From Sneathiella sp. P13V-1 (lineage in GTDB: Bacteria; Pseudomonadota; Alphaproteobacteria; Sneathiellales; Sneathiellaceae): 64,000 bases of DNA. How positions within the stretch are numbered: position 1 is the stretch's first letter; the number at the start of each line of letters is the position of its first letter. This document shows positions 26,092 through 35,666 of this stretch, in pieces. The position numbers were made by a program, and so were the translations under genes. Location: assembly GCF_015143595.1 (NCBI RefSeq), contig NZ_WYEU01000001.1, positions 930,001 through 994,000 of the forward strand, written 5' to 3'. Under the pieces are notes generated by a model. The model saw only the letters and a list, made by a program, of their open reading frames with translations. It did not search any database and was not told the origin of the DNA.

Positions 26092-26550
26092 TCAGGCTGC
26101 CATATTGTCTTCTGTGAGTATGGCATAGAGGGCATCGGTATTTTCCGTGCCCCTTAATCTTTCGCACCTTTCCTGATCCCGAAGCGTTCGGGAGACACGT
26201 GAGAGAGCCTTCAGATGTTCCGCGCCGCCTTCAAGAGGGGCGAGAAGCAGGAAAATAAGATCAACCGGCATGTCATCCATGGCATCATAATTGATGCCGG
26301 TGTCCAGACGGGCAAAGAAGCCATGGATTCGATCCAGACTTTCCAGTTTGCCATGGGGGATGGCAATGCCATGCCCCACACCGGTTGTCCCAAGACGCTC
26401 TCTTTCAATGAGAACGTTCAGGATTTCCCTTTCATCACAATTTGTTGCTTCAGCCGCGCGGCGTGACAATTCCTGTAACGCCTGCTTTTTGCTGGTCGCT
26501 TTAAGGTCAGCAACCACCGTTTCAGGACTGATTAAATCAGCTATTTCCAT
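26092..26550 (-). CDS. ptsN: Nitrogen PTS enzyme IIA (PtsN)
   Basis: A 152-residue EIIA-Ntr protein. The phosphorylated histidine is H66 in GHGIAIPHGKLE; FLLLAPLEGGAEHLKALSRV is the second signature. It takes phosphate from NPr and regulates potassium transport, sigma-54 functions and stress responses. It follows hpf and rpoN, the usual order in proteobacteria. Confidence 0.95.
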   Translation of the reverse strand: MEIADLISPETVVADLKATSKKQALQELSRRAAEATNCDEREILNVLIERERLGTTGVGHGIAIPHGKLESLDRIHGFFARLDTGINYDAMDDMPVDLIFLLLAPLEGGAEHLKALSRVSRTLRDQERCERLRGTENTDALYAILTEDNMAA

Positions 26551-26597
26551 AGGTATCTTAACTGTAGCTCCGCGGATTAAAGGGAAATCCTTATCCG

Positions 26598-27191
26598 TTA
26601 GCTACCCTGTTCAAGTTTAGGATCTATCCATCCGATATTTCCATCAGGGCGCCGATATACAACATTTAATCCTTTTGTACCAGAATTATGGAACATCATG
26701 GCTGGAACGTTTGCCAGATCCATGCGCATAACCGCTTCGCCAACGGAACAATCAGGGATGTCCTGGCTGGTTTCTGCGATAATCATGGGTTGCCATTCGC
26801 CGTTCGCCGCATGATCTTCAGGCTCTTCATCTGGTTCAGGTGCTAGTACATAAGCCTGAGCAGCAATCTGCTCTTTCGCTTTTGCGCGTTCTTTACTGTG
26901 ATGATCTTTCAGGCGGCGTTTGTAGCGGCGCAGTTGTTTGTCGATCCGCTCGCACGCGCTGTCAAAACAGGAATGTGCATCTGCATGGTTGGCCGAGGCC
27001 GCTACCGTAATACCCGATCCCAAATGGACGTTGCATTCAATGTGGAAATCGTGGGTCGGTCTACTGAGTGTCACCGTGGCATCTATGGCATTGTCAAAAT
27101 ACTTTGAAACATGTGCCTCCAGAGTGGCTTCGATATACTCTGTAAGTGCTGCACCGACGTCTACCTGTTTACCTTTAACGATTACATGCAT
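26598..27191 (-). CDS. hpf: Ribosome hibernation promoting factor, long form
   Basis: A 197-residue protein. Residues 1-105 are the S30AE/YfiA domain (GAALTEYIEATLEAHVSKYF, then CNVHLGSGITVAASANHADA), and residues about 135-190 are the C-terminal dimerisation domain found only in long HPF (VVYRRPDGNIGWIDPK). It pairs 70S ribosomes into inactive 100S dimers in stationary phase. About 150 bases separate it from rpoN. Confidence 0.95.
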   Translation of the reverse strand: MHVIVKGKQVDVGAALTEYIEATLEAHVSKYFDNAIDATVTLSRPTHDFHIECNVHLGSGITVAASANHADAHSCFDSACERIDKQLRRYKRRLKDHHSKERAKAKEQIAAQAYVLAPEPDEEPEDHAANGEWQPMIIAETSQDIPDCSVGEAVMRMDLANVPAMMFHNSGTKGLNVVYRRPDGNIGWIDPKLEQGS

Positions 27192-27344
27192 GATTTAACC
27201 CATTTCCTTTATAAATTTGCAACTAGGTGATCAAGTTCGTCCAGAGATCACCAATTTTAGGGGTTTCAGCGGTTCTATGCTGAAACGGGTTTTAGTAGGG
27301 TGGCTCCATATAAATCCTCTTCGTTGTTGATAGGGGGTAAGCTG

Positions 27345-28901
27345 TCAAGCGAACTGTTTTTTCTTCTGCCGTCGCCTTTGAACGGATGACGGGATATTCA
27401 GGGCATCGCGATATTTGGCGACGGTCCTGCGGGCAATGTCGATACCCTCCTTCTTCATCAGTTCAACAATCTTGTCATCGGAAAGGATAGCGCTCGGGCT
27501 TTCTGCGTCAACAAGCTGCTTGAGTTTGTATTTCACGGATTCTGCCGAATGAACATCCCCGCCGCCTGTGGATCCGATGGCCGATGTGAAGAAATATTTC
27601 AACTCGAACGTGCCGCGGGGGGAGGCAATGAACTTATTGGAGGTGACCCGGCTCACGGTGCTTTCATGCATTTCAATCGCATCAGCGATTGCTTTCAGGT
27701 TCAGCGGTTTGAGATGCGTAATTCCGTGTGTAAAGAACATTTCCTGCTGCCGGACGAGTTCCGATGCGACCTTCAAGATAGTGTTTGCCCGTTGATCCAG
27801 AGATTTTACCAACCAGTTCGCCGTGTTCAGGCATTCGGAGATAAACTCTTTTTCCTCTTTTTTTCGGGCCTTAGTATTTATCTGTGCATGATATCGGTTA
27901 TTTACAAGCACGCGGGGCAAAGTTTCGCTGTTAAGTTCTACTTTCCAGCTGCCATCCGGGTTTTGATTAACAAAAACATCCGGGACAACGGTCTGGGCAA
28001 CGTGGGATCCGAACTGTAAACCGGGCTTTGGGTCAAGCGTTCTGATCTCGGCGACCATGTCCATTATATCTTCCTGATCGGTGCCGCAAACACGGGTAAG
28101 TTCAGCAAGCTTGGCGTCCGCCAACAGATGCAGATTATCTAGGAAGGTCTGGATCATACTGTCCAGCCGACCTCGCTCTTTCAGTTGCAGCGCCAGGCAA
28201 TCGCCCAGATCGCGGGCGAAAACGCCAGCCGGTTCAAAATTTCGCAAAATATCCAGTGTTGCGATGACCATTTCTTCAGGACAACCCAGTTGTTCACTTA
28301 ACTCCTGAGTATCTTCGGTCAAATATCCAGCCTCTGAAATGAGGTCAATCAAATAGCCGGCAATAAATCGCTGATTATCCGGCATCACCTGTCCCAGAAG
28401 TTGTTCGCGCAAATGATCTTGCAGGGAAATCTCTTCTGACAGATTTTCTTCGAAACTGTTGTTTGGGTCAGAAAATCCGCCGCCGCTGCCGATGGGACCG
28501 CTTAAATAGTCTGTGTCCCCAATGGGCGCATCCCCTGCGGTTTCATTTGGGCCATCGTTCAGGCTGTCATTGGTGTAGGTGTTATCATAATCCGTATCAA
28601 GCGGATCACTGGATTGGTCCGGTAGGCCCGCCCCTTCCACCATGTTCAGTTCAGAGAGAGGCTCTGATGCAGGTTCATCCGCGCCAAATGCGTCCGTATC
28701 TTCGCGCACTGTTTCGGTGGGTTGATCAGGGTTAAGGTCAGCATCCCCCCGCTCCAGCAGCGGGTTTTTCTCCAACTCCTGCTCTACATAAGCGCTCAGA
28801 TCCATGTTGGAAAGTTGCAGCAGTTTAATGGCCTGCTGCAATTGAGGCGTCATGACCAGTTGCTGGCTTTGTCTTATTTCCAGTCTTGGCGCAAGAACCA
28901 T
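27345..28901 (-). CDS. rpoN: RNA polymerase sigma-54 factor
   Basis: A 518-residue sigma factor. Region I is Gln- and Leu-rich (QSQQLVMTPQLQQAIKLLQL), followed by an acidic linker, the core-binding domain and the C-terminal RpoN box ARRTVAKYR at about residues 490-498, which reads the -24 element. It needs AAA+ activators; none is encoded in this window. The order lptB-rpoN-hpf-ptsN is standard. Confidence 0.97.
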   Translation of the reverse strand: MVLAPRLEIRQSQQLVMTPQLQQAIKLLQLSNMDLSAYVEQELEKNPLLERGDADLNPDQPTETVREDTDAFGADEPASEPLSELNMVEGAGLPDQSSDPLDTDYDNTYTNDSLNDGPNETAGDAPIGDTDYLSGPIGSGGGFSDPNNSFEENLSEEISLQDHLREQLLGQVMPDNQRFIAGYLIDLISEAGYLTEDTQELSEQLGCPEEMVIATLDILRNFEPAGVFARDLGDCLALQLKERGRLDSMIQTFLDNLHLLADAKLAELTRVCGTDQEDIMDMVAEIRTLDPKPGLQFGSHVAQTVVPDVFVNQNPDGSWKVELNSETLPRVLVNNRYHAQINTKARKKEEKEFISECLNTANWLVKSLDQRANTILKVASELVRQQEMFFTHGITHLKPLNLKAIADAIEMHESTVSRVTSNKFIASPRGTFELKYFFTSAIGSTGGGDVHSAESVKYKLKQLVDAESPSAILSDDKIVELMKKEGIDIARRTVAKYRDALNIPSSVQRRRQKKKQFA

Positions 28902-28942
28902 TTTTACTCCCGATGGATCAACTTATCCCCTTTTCCAAGGAA

Positions 28943-29716
28943 CTAGAGATTAAAGCGATCTCCCAGATACACACGTCTGACCCCTTCATCTTCTACAATC
29001 TCGGATGGGCTTCCTTCCATGATGACATGGCCATCGTTAAGAATGTATGCACGATCTATGATTTCCAGAGTTTCTCTTACATTATGTTCAGTGATGAGAA
29101 CCCCGATGCCCCGATCTTTCAAATGAGAGATCAAATCCCTGATATCTCCTACCGCAATAGGGTCAATACCGGCGAAGGGCTCATCCAGCATGATATATCC
29201 CGGTTTGCTGGCAAGGGCGCGGGCAATCTCAACACGGCGGCGCTCACCACCGGATAGGGCAATGGAGGGTGTGCGGCGGAGATGAGTGATAGAAAACTCT
29301 GCCAGAAGTTCTTCCAGCATATTTTCCCGTTTCTCCCGAACTGGTTCAATCAACTCCAGCACAGATCTAATATTTTGTTCCACAGTCATTCCCCGGAAAA
29401 TAGAGGCTTCCTGCGGCAGGTATCCAATTCCAAGACGTGCCCGGCGATACATGGGCATGTGGGTGACGTCGGTGCCATCCAGTGTCACAGACCCGTAATC
29501 AGCACTTAAAAGGCCGGACATAATATAGAAACTGGTGGTTTTACCGGCACCGTTGGGGCCCAAAAGGCCAACGGCTTCGCCGCGGTGGACTGTTATATCC
29601 ACACCCCGAAGCACCGGGCGTTTTTTGAAGGATTTACCAATATTTTCAGCGCGCAAGCCCGAGTTTTCACTTACCAGACGTGGACCGTTCTCCATTTTCG
29701 CTTCCTGATCCGTCAT
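28943..29716 (-). CDS. lptB: LPS export ABC transporter ATP-binding protein
   Basis: A 257-residue ATPase with Walker [13 protein letters not shown], signature [15 protein letters not shown], Walker [14 protein letters not shown] and the switch histidine in ITEHNVRE. LptB drives LPS extraction from the inner membrane with LptFG and hands it to LptC and LptA. lptFG are not in the window. The first 25 residues ([20 protein letters not shown]) are a non-conserved extension; an internal ATG at codon 8 is an alternative start. Confidence 0.95.
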   Translation of the reverse strand: MTDQEAKMENGPRLVSENSGLRAENIGKSFKKRPVLRGVDITVHRGEAVGLLGPNGAGKTTSFYIMSGLLSADYGSVTLDGTDVTHMPMYRRARLGIGYLPQEASIFRGMTVEQNIRSVLELIEPVREKRENMLEELLAEFSITHLRRTPSIALSGGERRRVEIARALASKPGYIMLDEPFAGIDPIAVGDIRDLISHLKDRGIGVLITEHNVRETLEIIDRAYILNDGHVIMEGSPSEIVEDEGVRRVYLGDRFNL

Positions 29717-29733
29717 ATTCGCCCCAATCCCGA

Positions 29734-30282
29734 TCAGTTTTTCTTCTGAGGTACAAAAATACCTCTGACACGGCCACCTGTGTTACCTGTGCCCGTACCG
29801 ACGATGCGACTGCGCCCTGAAACCAGATCCAGAACCATTTGTTCGCCGCGCAAAACATTCTGCCCCTGCGTCAGCACAACAGCTCCATTTAACTGGATCT
29901 GTTTGTTGATCACGTCATAAATACCCTGGTTTCCCTTTGCCGTTTCCCGCGGGCTGGAGAGGAAAACATCACCAATGGCATCAATTTTGCGAATCTGCGG
30001 TGCCTCTTCGCCGCTTGCTGTCTTGGCGTTACTATCTGCGTAATGGACAATCAGCTTTTGTGCTTTCAGCCGAATTTCACCTTGCAGTACCTGAACGTTA
30101 CCAGCAAAGGTGGCGGTTTGCTGTTGCTGCTGTACTTCCAAAGAATCCGCAAGTATTTCAATGGGTTGATCCGTATCAAACCCTTTAAGGGCTGCAGATT
30201 GTGCCATGGCGCCACCGGCAAGGACGAGAACAAACAGGGCCGTCATGGCTGCCGTCAGTTTTTCGAATAATTTCAGTCTCAT
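29734..30282 (-). CDS. lptA: LPS transport periplasmic protein LptA
   Basis: A 182-residue protein with a signal peptide ([16 protein letters not shown]) and the OstA/LptA beta-jellyroll ([20 protein letters not shown], then [20 protein letters not shown]). It forms the periplasmic bridge that carries LPS to the outer membrane. Lies between lptC (15 bases upstream) and lptB (17 bases downstream). Confidence 0.92.
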   Translation of the reverse strand: MRLKLFEKLTAAMTALFVLVLAGGAMAQSAALKGFDTDQPIEILADSLEVQQQQQTATFAGNVQVLQGEIRLKAQKLIVHYADSNAKTASGEEAPQIRKIDAIGDVFLSSPRETAKGNQGIYDVINKQIQLNGAVVLTQGQNVLRGEQMVLDLVSGRSRIVGTGTGNTGGRVRGIFVPQKKN

Positions 30283-30297
30283 ACTGGTTTTTGCGCC

Positions 30298-30981
30298 TTA
30301 CGGATAAAGAGTCATTTTTACGTTACCCACGAACTTTAGCGTACCTTCTAGCTGATTGGCAACAAAGCTATCAGCTTCGATATCGCCGAGCGGCCCATGA
30401 CCTTTCAGGCCGCTGGGACTAAAGAACTCTTTTGCCTCCAGATCGGCGCGCATATCGGGGGCGCTGATCTGATCCCCCGTATCAGAGAAAATCTCAATCC
30501 CGCCGGTCAGATCCATGATCTTTGTATCCAGATCCATAATGCCATCCGGTGCAGAAAGTGAGATCCATTGACCGTCTTTCAGGGTGATATCCGCCTGCAG
30601 GTTCTTAAGGGCTACAATACGTTTGGGTGGATCGATCTGGGTTGCACTATCTGCGGTCACGACAAACTGCTGATTGCCTCTGTCGCTGGAGAGAAAGCGG
30701 GGGTTTGTCATGGTAAGCTGGCTGTCCTGCTGGGAGACTTTCAGATATTCCAGATTGATGGTCTGACCTTTTTCTTCCAGTGCAGGTAACAGAAATGCAA
30801 GAAGGATTAAAATACCCGCTGCCGCCGGTAGGAGCCATTTCATAAAGGACACAAAGCGGGTATAGCGACCCGTCTCCCGCACCACGCCCGCGCCGATGGG
30901 GGCCGACCAGTTCTGGCTGCTCAGTCCGGTCTTGCCGGACGCCGGTTTGTTGTGATCGGGTGTATTTTCAGGGCGGCTCAT
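30298..30981 (-). CDS. lptC: LPS export system protein LptC
   Basis: A 227-residue membrane-anchored protein. A single helix lies at about residues 48-66 (WLLPAAAGILILLAFLLPA), then a periplasmic jellyroll (SQLTMTNPRFLSSDRGNQQF and DLTGGIEIFSDTGDQISAPD). It docks LptA to the LptBFG transporter. The N-terminal 45 residues are cytoplasmic and low in complexity. Follows kdsD by 9 bases. Confidence 0.9.
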   Translation of the reverse strand: MSRPENTPDHNKPASGKTGLSSQNWSAPIGAGVVRETGRYTRFVSFMKWLLPAAAGILILLAFLLPALEEKGQTINLEYLKVSQQDSQLTMTNPRFLSSDRGNQQFVVTADSATQIDPPKRIVALKNLQADITLKDGQWISLSAPDGIMDLDTKIMDLTGGIEIFSDTGDQISAPDMRADLEAKEFFSPSGLKGHGPLGDIEADSFVANQLEGTLKFVGNVKMTLYP

Positions 30982-30990
30982 GCGGGCGGC

Positions 30991-31995
30991 CTACATGACA
31001 CCGGCACGAAGACAGTCATGAACACTTAACACCCCGAGAGGTTTTCCATTTTCAGCAACGAACAGACATGTAATGCCATTAAAGCCGGTACGGTTCATCT
31101 GGGCCAGTGCCTCGGCAGCAAGGGAGGCGGGCGCAATGGTCTGCGGATTGGTGGTCATCACATCCCCCGCCCGCTTGGTCAGAAGATCCGCGCCCATATG
31201 GCGGCGAATGTCACCGTCCGTAATTATGCCAAGAAGGTCGCCACTGTTATTGGTGATGCCCACACAGCCAAACCCTTTGGTGGTCATTTCAAGAAGGGCC
31301 GCTTCCATGGTGGCATCTTCTGAAATCAGCGGCATGGTATCGCCGTCATGCATCAGATCCCGTACCCGAATGAGGGAGCTGCCAAGTTTACCGCCAGGAT
31401 GGAATACATGGAACTGATCCGCAGAAAAACCCTGACGTTCCAATAGGGCAACCGCCAATGCGTCACCTAGCGCCAGTGTTAGTGTTGTAGATGTGGTTGG
31501 CGCAAGGCCGATGGAGCACGCCTCCGGCGCGTCTGGCAGGATTAGGGCCACATCACTTTGACGGGCAAGGGTGCTATCCTCTCTGCCCACGATGGCAATC
31601 AGCGGAATATTGAAGCGTCTTGTATAGGCAATGATGTCAGACAGTTCTTTCGTGCCGCCTGAGTTGGACAAACACATCACCACATCATCTGGTGTGATCA
31701 TACCAAGGTCGCCGTGGCTGGCTTCTCCTGGATGAACAAAATGGGAGGGCGTGCCCGTGGAGGCAAGTGTTGCTGCGATTTTCTTGCCAATATGCCCGCT
31801 TTTGCCCATGCCCGAGACAACAACCCGGCCCTTGGCGTCACTGATCAGATCCAGCGCCTTGATAAAATCACCGTTCAAGCCGTCTTTCAGCTGAACAAGG
31901 GCATCCGCCTCGATCTGGAGGACGCGGCGGGCAGCGTCCAGATCATTTTGATCTGTATTGGAAGCGGATTGTTTGCTGTCACTTGTCACTGTCAT
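30991..31995 (-). CDS. kdsD: Arabinose-5-phosphate isomerase (KpsF/GutQ family)
   Basis: A 334-residue protein with an N-terminal SIS sugar-isomerase domain (GRVVVSGMGKSGHIGKKIAA, then CLSNSGGTKEL) and two C-terminal CBS domains from about residue 210. It converts ribulose 5-phosphate to arabinose 5-phosphate for Kdo and hence LPS. The ATG at 31995 has AGG at a spacing of 9; the TTG one codon upstream is unlikely. Its place before lptCAB links precursor supply with LPS export. Confidence 0.94.
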   Translation of the reverse strand: MTVTSDSKQSASNTDQNDLDAARRVLQIEADALVQLKDGLNGDFIKALDLISDAKGRVVVSGMGKSGHIGKKIAATLASTGTPSHFVHPGEASHGDLGMITPDDVVMCLSNSGGTKELSDIIAYTRRFNIPLIAIVGREDSTLARQSDVALILPDAPEACSIGLAPTTSTTLTLALGDALAVALLERQGFSADQFHVFHPGGKLGSSLIRVRDLMHDGDTMPLISEDATMEAALLEMTTKGFGCVGITNNSGDLLGIITDGDIRRHMGADLLTKRAGDVMTTNPQTIAPASLAAEALAQMNRTGFNGITCLFVAENGKPLGVLSVHDCLRAGVM

Positions 31996-32089
31996 CAATG
32001 TATGCCTGTTTCATGGGGTGGCATGGGTATTATTGGCCGCAATATAAGAACCAAATTTGACCATCTCAAGGAAGGTTTGTCCTCAAACC

Positions 32090-32704
32090 TCAAGAATGGG
32101 CAAAAATATCTGTTTCATCCCAGCCCGCAAGGTCCAGTTCTGCCCGCATTGGCAGGAATTTAAAACACTCTGCTGCCATTTCGGTACGCCCCTCACGGGC
32201 CAGCATTTCATCAAGTTTCTCACGCAGTTGATGAAGGTAGAGAACGTCAGAGGCTGCATATTCCTGCTGCGCCTGCGTCAATTCCTCTGCTCCCCAGTCA
32301 GAACTTTGCTGCTGTTTGGAGATATCCACGCCGATCAGTTCCTGACAGAGATTTTTAAGACCGTGGCGATCTGTGTAGGTGCGCACCAAACGGGAGGCGA
32401 TTTTTGTGCAATAAACCGGCTTACAAGTTGCGCCCAGATATTTCTTCATGACCGCGATATCAAAACGCCCGAAGTGAAACAGCTTTTCGGAATTTGGATC
32501 TTCCAACAGACGCACCAGATTTGGCGCGTTGTAGGTTTTGCCGTCAAATTTTACCAGATGGGCATCACCGTCTCCCGCTGATAATTGCACAAGGCAAAGG
32601 CGGTCCCGGTGCGGGTTCAGACCCATGGTTTCACTATCAATAGCAACAGAGCTTCCAAGGTCCAGATCGTCAGGAAGGTCATGATGGTGAAGGAAAACGG
32701 CCAT
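32090..32704 (-). CDS. nrnC: Ribonuclease D-like 3'-5' exonuclease, NrnC type
   Basis: A 204-residue DEDDy exonuclease: D23 and E25 (AIDSETMGLN), D82 (HFGRFDIAV), and Y149 with D153 (EYAASDVLYL). The length with no HRDC domain, and the segments CTKIASRLVRTYTDRHGLKN, SKQQQSSDW and ELDLAGWDETDIFAHS, match NrnC, which degrades short RNA oligonucleotides in alphaproteobacteria in place of Orn. First gene of the leftward nrnC-kdsD-lptCAB block. Confidence 0.92.
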   Translation of the reverse strand: MAVFLHHHDLPDDLDLGSSVAIDSETMGLNPHRDRLCLVQLSAGDGDAHLVKFDGKTYNAPNLVRLLEDPNSEKLFHFGRFDIAVMKKYLGATCKPVYCTKIASRLVRTYTDRHGLKNLCQELIGVDISKQQQSSDWGAEELTQAQQEYAASDVLYLHQLREKLDEMLAREGRTEMAAECFKFLPMRAELDLAGWDETDIFAHS

Positions 32705-32829
32705 GAATTTCTACTCCGTAAGGCGAAAGTTTGGCTGGAGTGTAAGGAGAGAAGCCTGTAAATTCAATGGGAAAGCGACGTTTTAGGCCAATTGGGGACG
32801 CACCCGAAAGAAGCGATTAGGAAAACAGG

Positions 32830-33495
32830 ATGGAAAATCGCCGCGCGGATAGGATAGCCCGCGAACTGGAAGATTTGATTTTTGCCGGGGAATTTACCGA
32901 TGGTATGCGTCTGGATGAGGTGCGTCTGGCGGAACGGTTTGGTGTCTCCCGCACTCCTATTCGTGAGGCATTTCAAAAACTTAGCCTTTCTGGAATGGTA
33001 GAACAACTGCCGCGCAGGGGGGTGTTCGTGCGTCACCCCGGTCCTGTTGAGCTGATGGAAATGTTCGAAGTGATGGCGGAGCTTGAGGCCGCGTGTGGCC
33101 GTATGGCGGCAAGGCGGATAACGGATCCCGCCCTTGAACAGCTTCATGAAGCCAACCGCAAATGCCGTGACGCGCTGGAAGCAGGCGAAGCGGAGACCTA
33201 TTATTCTGAAAATGAGGTCTTTCATTTTCTGATCTATAGCCAATCAGGCAACAGATTTCTGGAAGAGGAAACCCGCAAACTTCATCGCCGTTTGAAACCG
33301 TATCGCCGCAAGCAGCTTCTGCTTCGGGGGCGCATGAAACAATCCATGGCAGAACATGAAGCGGTGCTCAAAGCGCTGGAAGACGGGGACGGTGATAAAG
33401 TTGCCGAGACTTTACGCCCCCATGTGGCCGTTCAGGGGGAGCGTTTCAAGGATTTGATGTCCAGCATGACAAATGATGTGCAGAAAATTGGATGA
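32830..33495 (+). CDS. GntR-family transcriptional regulator (FCD domain)
   Basis: A 221-residue FadR-subfamily regulator with winged HTH RFGVSRTPIREAFQKLSLSG (residues 37-60 region) and an FCD ligand domain from about 75 to 205 with the usual metal-binding positions (EVFHFLIYSQSGNRF, HEAVLKALEDGD). AGGA lies 7 bases before the ATG. Its stop overlaps the next start as ATGA. FCD regulators bind organic acids or fatty acyl compounds; the target is unknown. Confidence 0.9.
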   Translation: MENRRADRIARELEDLIFAGEFTDGMRLDEVRLAERFGVSRTPIREAFQKLSLSGMVEQLPRRGVFVRHPGPVELMEMFEVMAELEAACGRMAARRITDPALEQLHEANRKCRDALEAGEAETYYSENEVFHFLIYSQSGNRFLEEETRKLHRRLKPYRRKQLLLRGRMKQSMAEHEAVLKALEDGDGDKVAETLRPHVAVQGERFKDLMSSMTNDVQKIG

Positions 33496-33842
33496 AGGTT
33501 TTCAAGAACATCATTAATGACCGCGGATCCAAATATGCGGTGGCGGGATGTGCTGTTAAAAGTCGTGCCGAAGCCGTGGCGGCGGTGAAAGCGCTTAAAA
33601 AGGACAAGAAATTCGCCAAAGCGACCCATAATACATGGGCGGTTCTTTTATCCGATGAAGGCCCCGTTAAAAATGATGATGGGGAAGGGGGCGCAGGTCA
33701 GGTCATCCTTCAAATGCTGGAGGGGCATAACCTGACCGATCATGTTGTTGTGGTCACCCGCTGGTTCGGCGGCACTAAACTTGGCGGCGACCGTTTCCGC
33801 CGCGTTCAAGACAGCGTGCGTTATTATCTGGAGAATATGTAA
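33492..33842 (+). CDS. IMPACT/YigZ (UPF0029) family protein, single domain
   Basis: A 116-residue protein containing only the N-terminal UPF0029 domain: AVLLSDEGPVKNDDGEGGAG and VVVVTRWFGGTKLGGDRF are the family signature. Full YigZ proteins have about 200 residues with a second DUF1949 domain, missing here. YigZ is of uncertain biochemical role; eukaryotic IMPACT inhibits Gcn2. It is coupled to the GntR gene by a 4-base overlap. Its stop abuts the convergent osmC stop. Confidence 0.85.
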   Translation: MKVFKNIINDRGSKYAVAGCAVKSRAEAVAAVKALKKDKKFAKATHNTWAVLLSDEGPVKNDDGEGGAGQVILQMLEGHNLTDHVVVVTRWFGGTKLGGDRFRRVQDSVRYYLENM

Positions 33843-34256
33843 CTATTCTGCTTCTTCGATGATAATCTCGCGGGTGATGTTGGCTGCTTTTTCCATCATG
33901 ACAGAGGCGGAGCAGTATTTTTCAGCGGATAAAGCGACCGCCCGTTCCACTTTATCTTCAGACAAGCCGCGTCCGATAACACGAAACACCATGTGAATAT
34001 CGGTGAAAACTTTGGGTTCCGTATCCGCGCGGGTGCCTTCTACTGAAACGATACAGTCCACCACATCCTGACGGGATTTTTTGAGAATATGCACCACATC
34101 AATACCGGAGCAGCCACCAAGGCCCAAAAGAAGAAGTTCCATAGGGCTGTTGCCAAGGCGCTGCTCCCCGCCGGAGCCATCCATAACAATACCGTGGCCT
34201 TCAGCGTTATTGCCAATAAAGCGGTAGCCTTCTACCCATTTCGCCTGAACTTTCAT
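33843..34256 (-). CDS. OsmC family peroxiredoxin-like protein
   Basis: A 137-residue OsmC/Ohr-fold protein (GNSPMELLLLGLGGCSGIDV with one cysteine, then KVERAVALSAEKYCSASVMM with the other). The two Cys match the catalytic pair that reduces organic hydroperoxides, as in OsmC and YhfA-like proteins. Monocistronic, end to end with the IMPACT-type gene. Confidence 0.9.
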   Translation of the reverse strand: MKVQAKWVEGYRFIGNNAEGHGIVMDGSGGEQRLGNSPMELLLLGLGGCSGIDVVHILKKSRQDVVDCIVSVEGTRADTEPKVFTDIHMVFRVIGRGLSEDKVERAVALSAEKYCSASVMMEKAANITREIIIEEAE

Positions 34257-34332
34257 TTTCCATCCCGTCCGGTTTACCAGTGATTTTGAGCCATAGAATG
34301 TAAGCCCATTTCTGCAAACGGCAATAGGAATA

Positions 34333-34362
34333 AAAAAGCCCGCCGGATACAGCGGGCTTTTC
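34333..34362 (-). terminator. Rho-independent terminator of the CoA-transferase/TRAP operon
   Basis: On the reverse strand AAAAGCCCGC and GCGGGCTTTTTT-type arms pair around a short loop, followed by T residues, 18 bases after the dctM stop. Confidence 0.88.
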
Positions 34363-34379
34363 TTGAGATCATGAGATCG

Positions 34380-35666
34380 CTAACGTCCGTATCCAGCAAT
34401 TTCCGGAAGCCATGTGGCAAGGGATGGGAAGGCAAGGACGATGAACAGCCCGACCACCATCAGGACCACATAAGGCAGCGCCCCGCGGATCACCTCAGCC
34501 AATGGTGCATCGGCAATCCCCTTAATCACAAAGAGATTCATCCCAACGGGCGGGGTAATGAGCGCCAGTTCCAGATTGATCATCAAAAGAATGCCATACC
34601 AGATCAGGTTAATATCAAACTGGATCAGGGCTGGCAGGATGATCGGTGTGGTGATCAGGATGATGGAAATTGTTTCCATAAACATGCCCAGCACGAAAAT
34701 CACCGCCATGACCACAAGGATAAACATCATGGGGGTCAGGCCCAACGTCAGAACACTTTCCACTAGTTCAATAGGAAGGCGGATGATGGTCACCGCATGT
34801 CCAAACAAGGCTGCCGCTGCCAAAATCATAAAGAGCATGGCCGTGGTGCGGACAGTTTCAAAGGCTGTTTCATAAAGCTCTTTGAAACCGAAGTTTCGAT
34901 AGACAAGCGCACCAACCAACAAGGCATAGATACAGCCGATGGAGGCGGCTTCGGAGGCCGTGAAGATGCCAAAATAGATACCACCTAGAACAATCGGTGG
35001 CATCAGCAGCGCCCAGAAAGAGCGGCGCATGGCGGCGGAACATTCCCTCCAGCCAACCCACTTGTTGTCACGGATATTTTTGTTGGTGTAGCCTTGCCCC
35101 ACGCTCCAGAAAGCGAAAATAATCGCCATCATGATGCCCGGAATAAGACCTGCCAAAAACAGTGCGCCAATGGAGGTTTCCGTAACAATCGCATAAAGGA
35201 TCAACGGGCCAGAAGGGGGGATCAGAATACCAAGGGTACCACCCGCAGCAATCACACCATAGGATTCATGAGGGCGATAACCGAAGCGTTTCATTTGGGG
35301 GATGGCGCTGGATCCGATGGTAAGCGCGGTTGCGACGGAAGAGCCTGAAATTGCCGCAAAAATGGTGCAGGAGAGAACGGTTGCCACACCAAGACCGCCT
35401 TTCACATGCCCCACCATGGCGTTGGCGGCCTCGTAAAGGTCGTCCACAACCCGGGATTTGATCATCACATGGGCCATAAAGGCAAACATGGGGATTGCGG
35501 TCAGAAGGCCATTGTCCAGCTTGCCGAAAATGGTATCCGCGGCGCTGGAAATGCTGCCTTCGGTGATCAGCATAATAATAATGGAGGTGAGACCAAGACC
35601 CACAAAAATAGGAATGCCGGTCAGCAGAAGTGCGATCAGCAGGGCCAAAATCAAAAGCGTGGTCAT
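34380..35666 (-). CDS. TRAP transporter large permease (DctM)
   Basis: A 428-residue protein with about 12 membrane helices of the DctM family. Motifs include FAAISGSSVATALTIGSSAI, GTLGILIPPSGPLILYAI and LALITPPVGMNLFVIKGI. It carries the substrate and Na+ across the inner membrane with DctQ and the binding protein. Its ATG overlaps the dctQ TGA by 4 bases. Last gene of a five-gene operon. Confidence 0.94.
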   Translation of the reverse strand: MTTLLILALLIALLLTGIPIFVGLGLTSIIIMLITEGSISSAADTIFGKLDNGLLTAIPMFAFMAHVMIKSRVVDDLYEAANAMVGHVKGGLGVATVLSCTIFAAISGSSVATALTIGSSAIPQMKRFGYRPHESYGVIAAGGTLGILIPPSGPLILYAIVTETSIGALFLAGLIPGIMMAIIFAFWSVGQGYTNKNIRDNKWVGWRECSAAMRRSFWALLMPPIVLGGIYFGIFTASEAASIGCIYALLVGALVYRNFGFKELYETAFETVRTTAMLFMILAAAALFGHAVTIIRLPIELVESVLTLGLTPMMFILVVMAVIFVLGMFMETISIILITTPIILPALIQFDINLIWYGILLMINLELALITPPVGMNLFVIKGIADAPLAEVIRGALPYVVLMVVGLFIVLAFPSLATWLPEIAGYGR

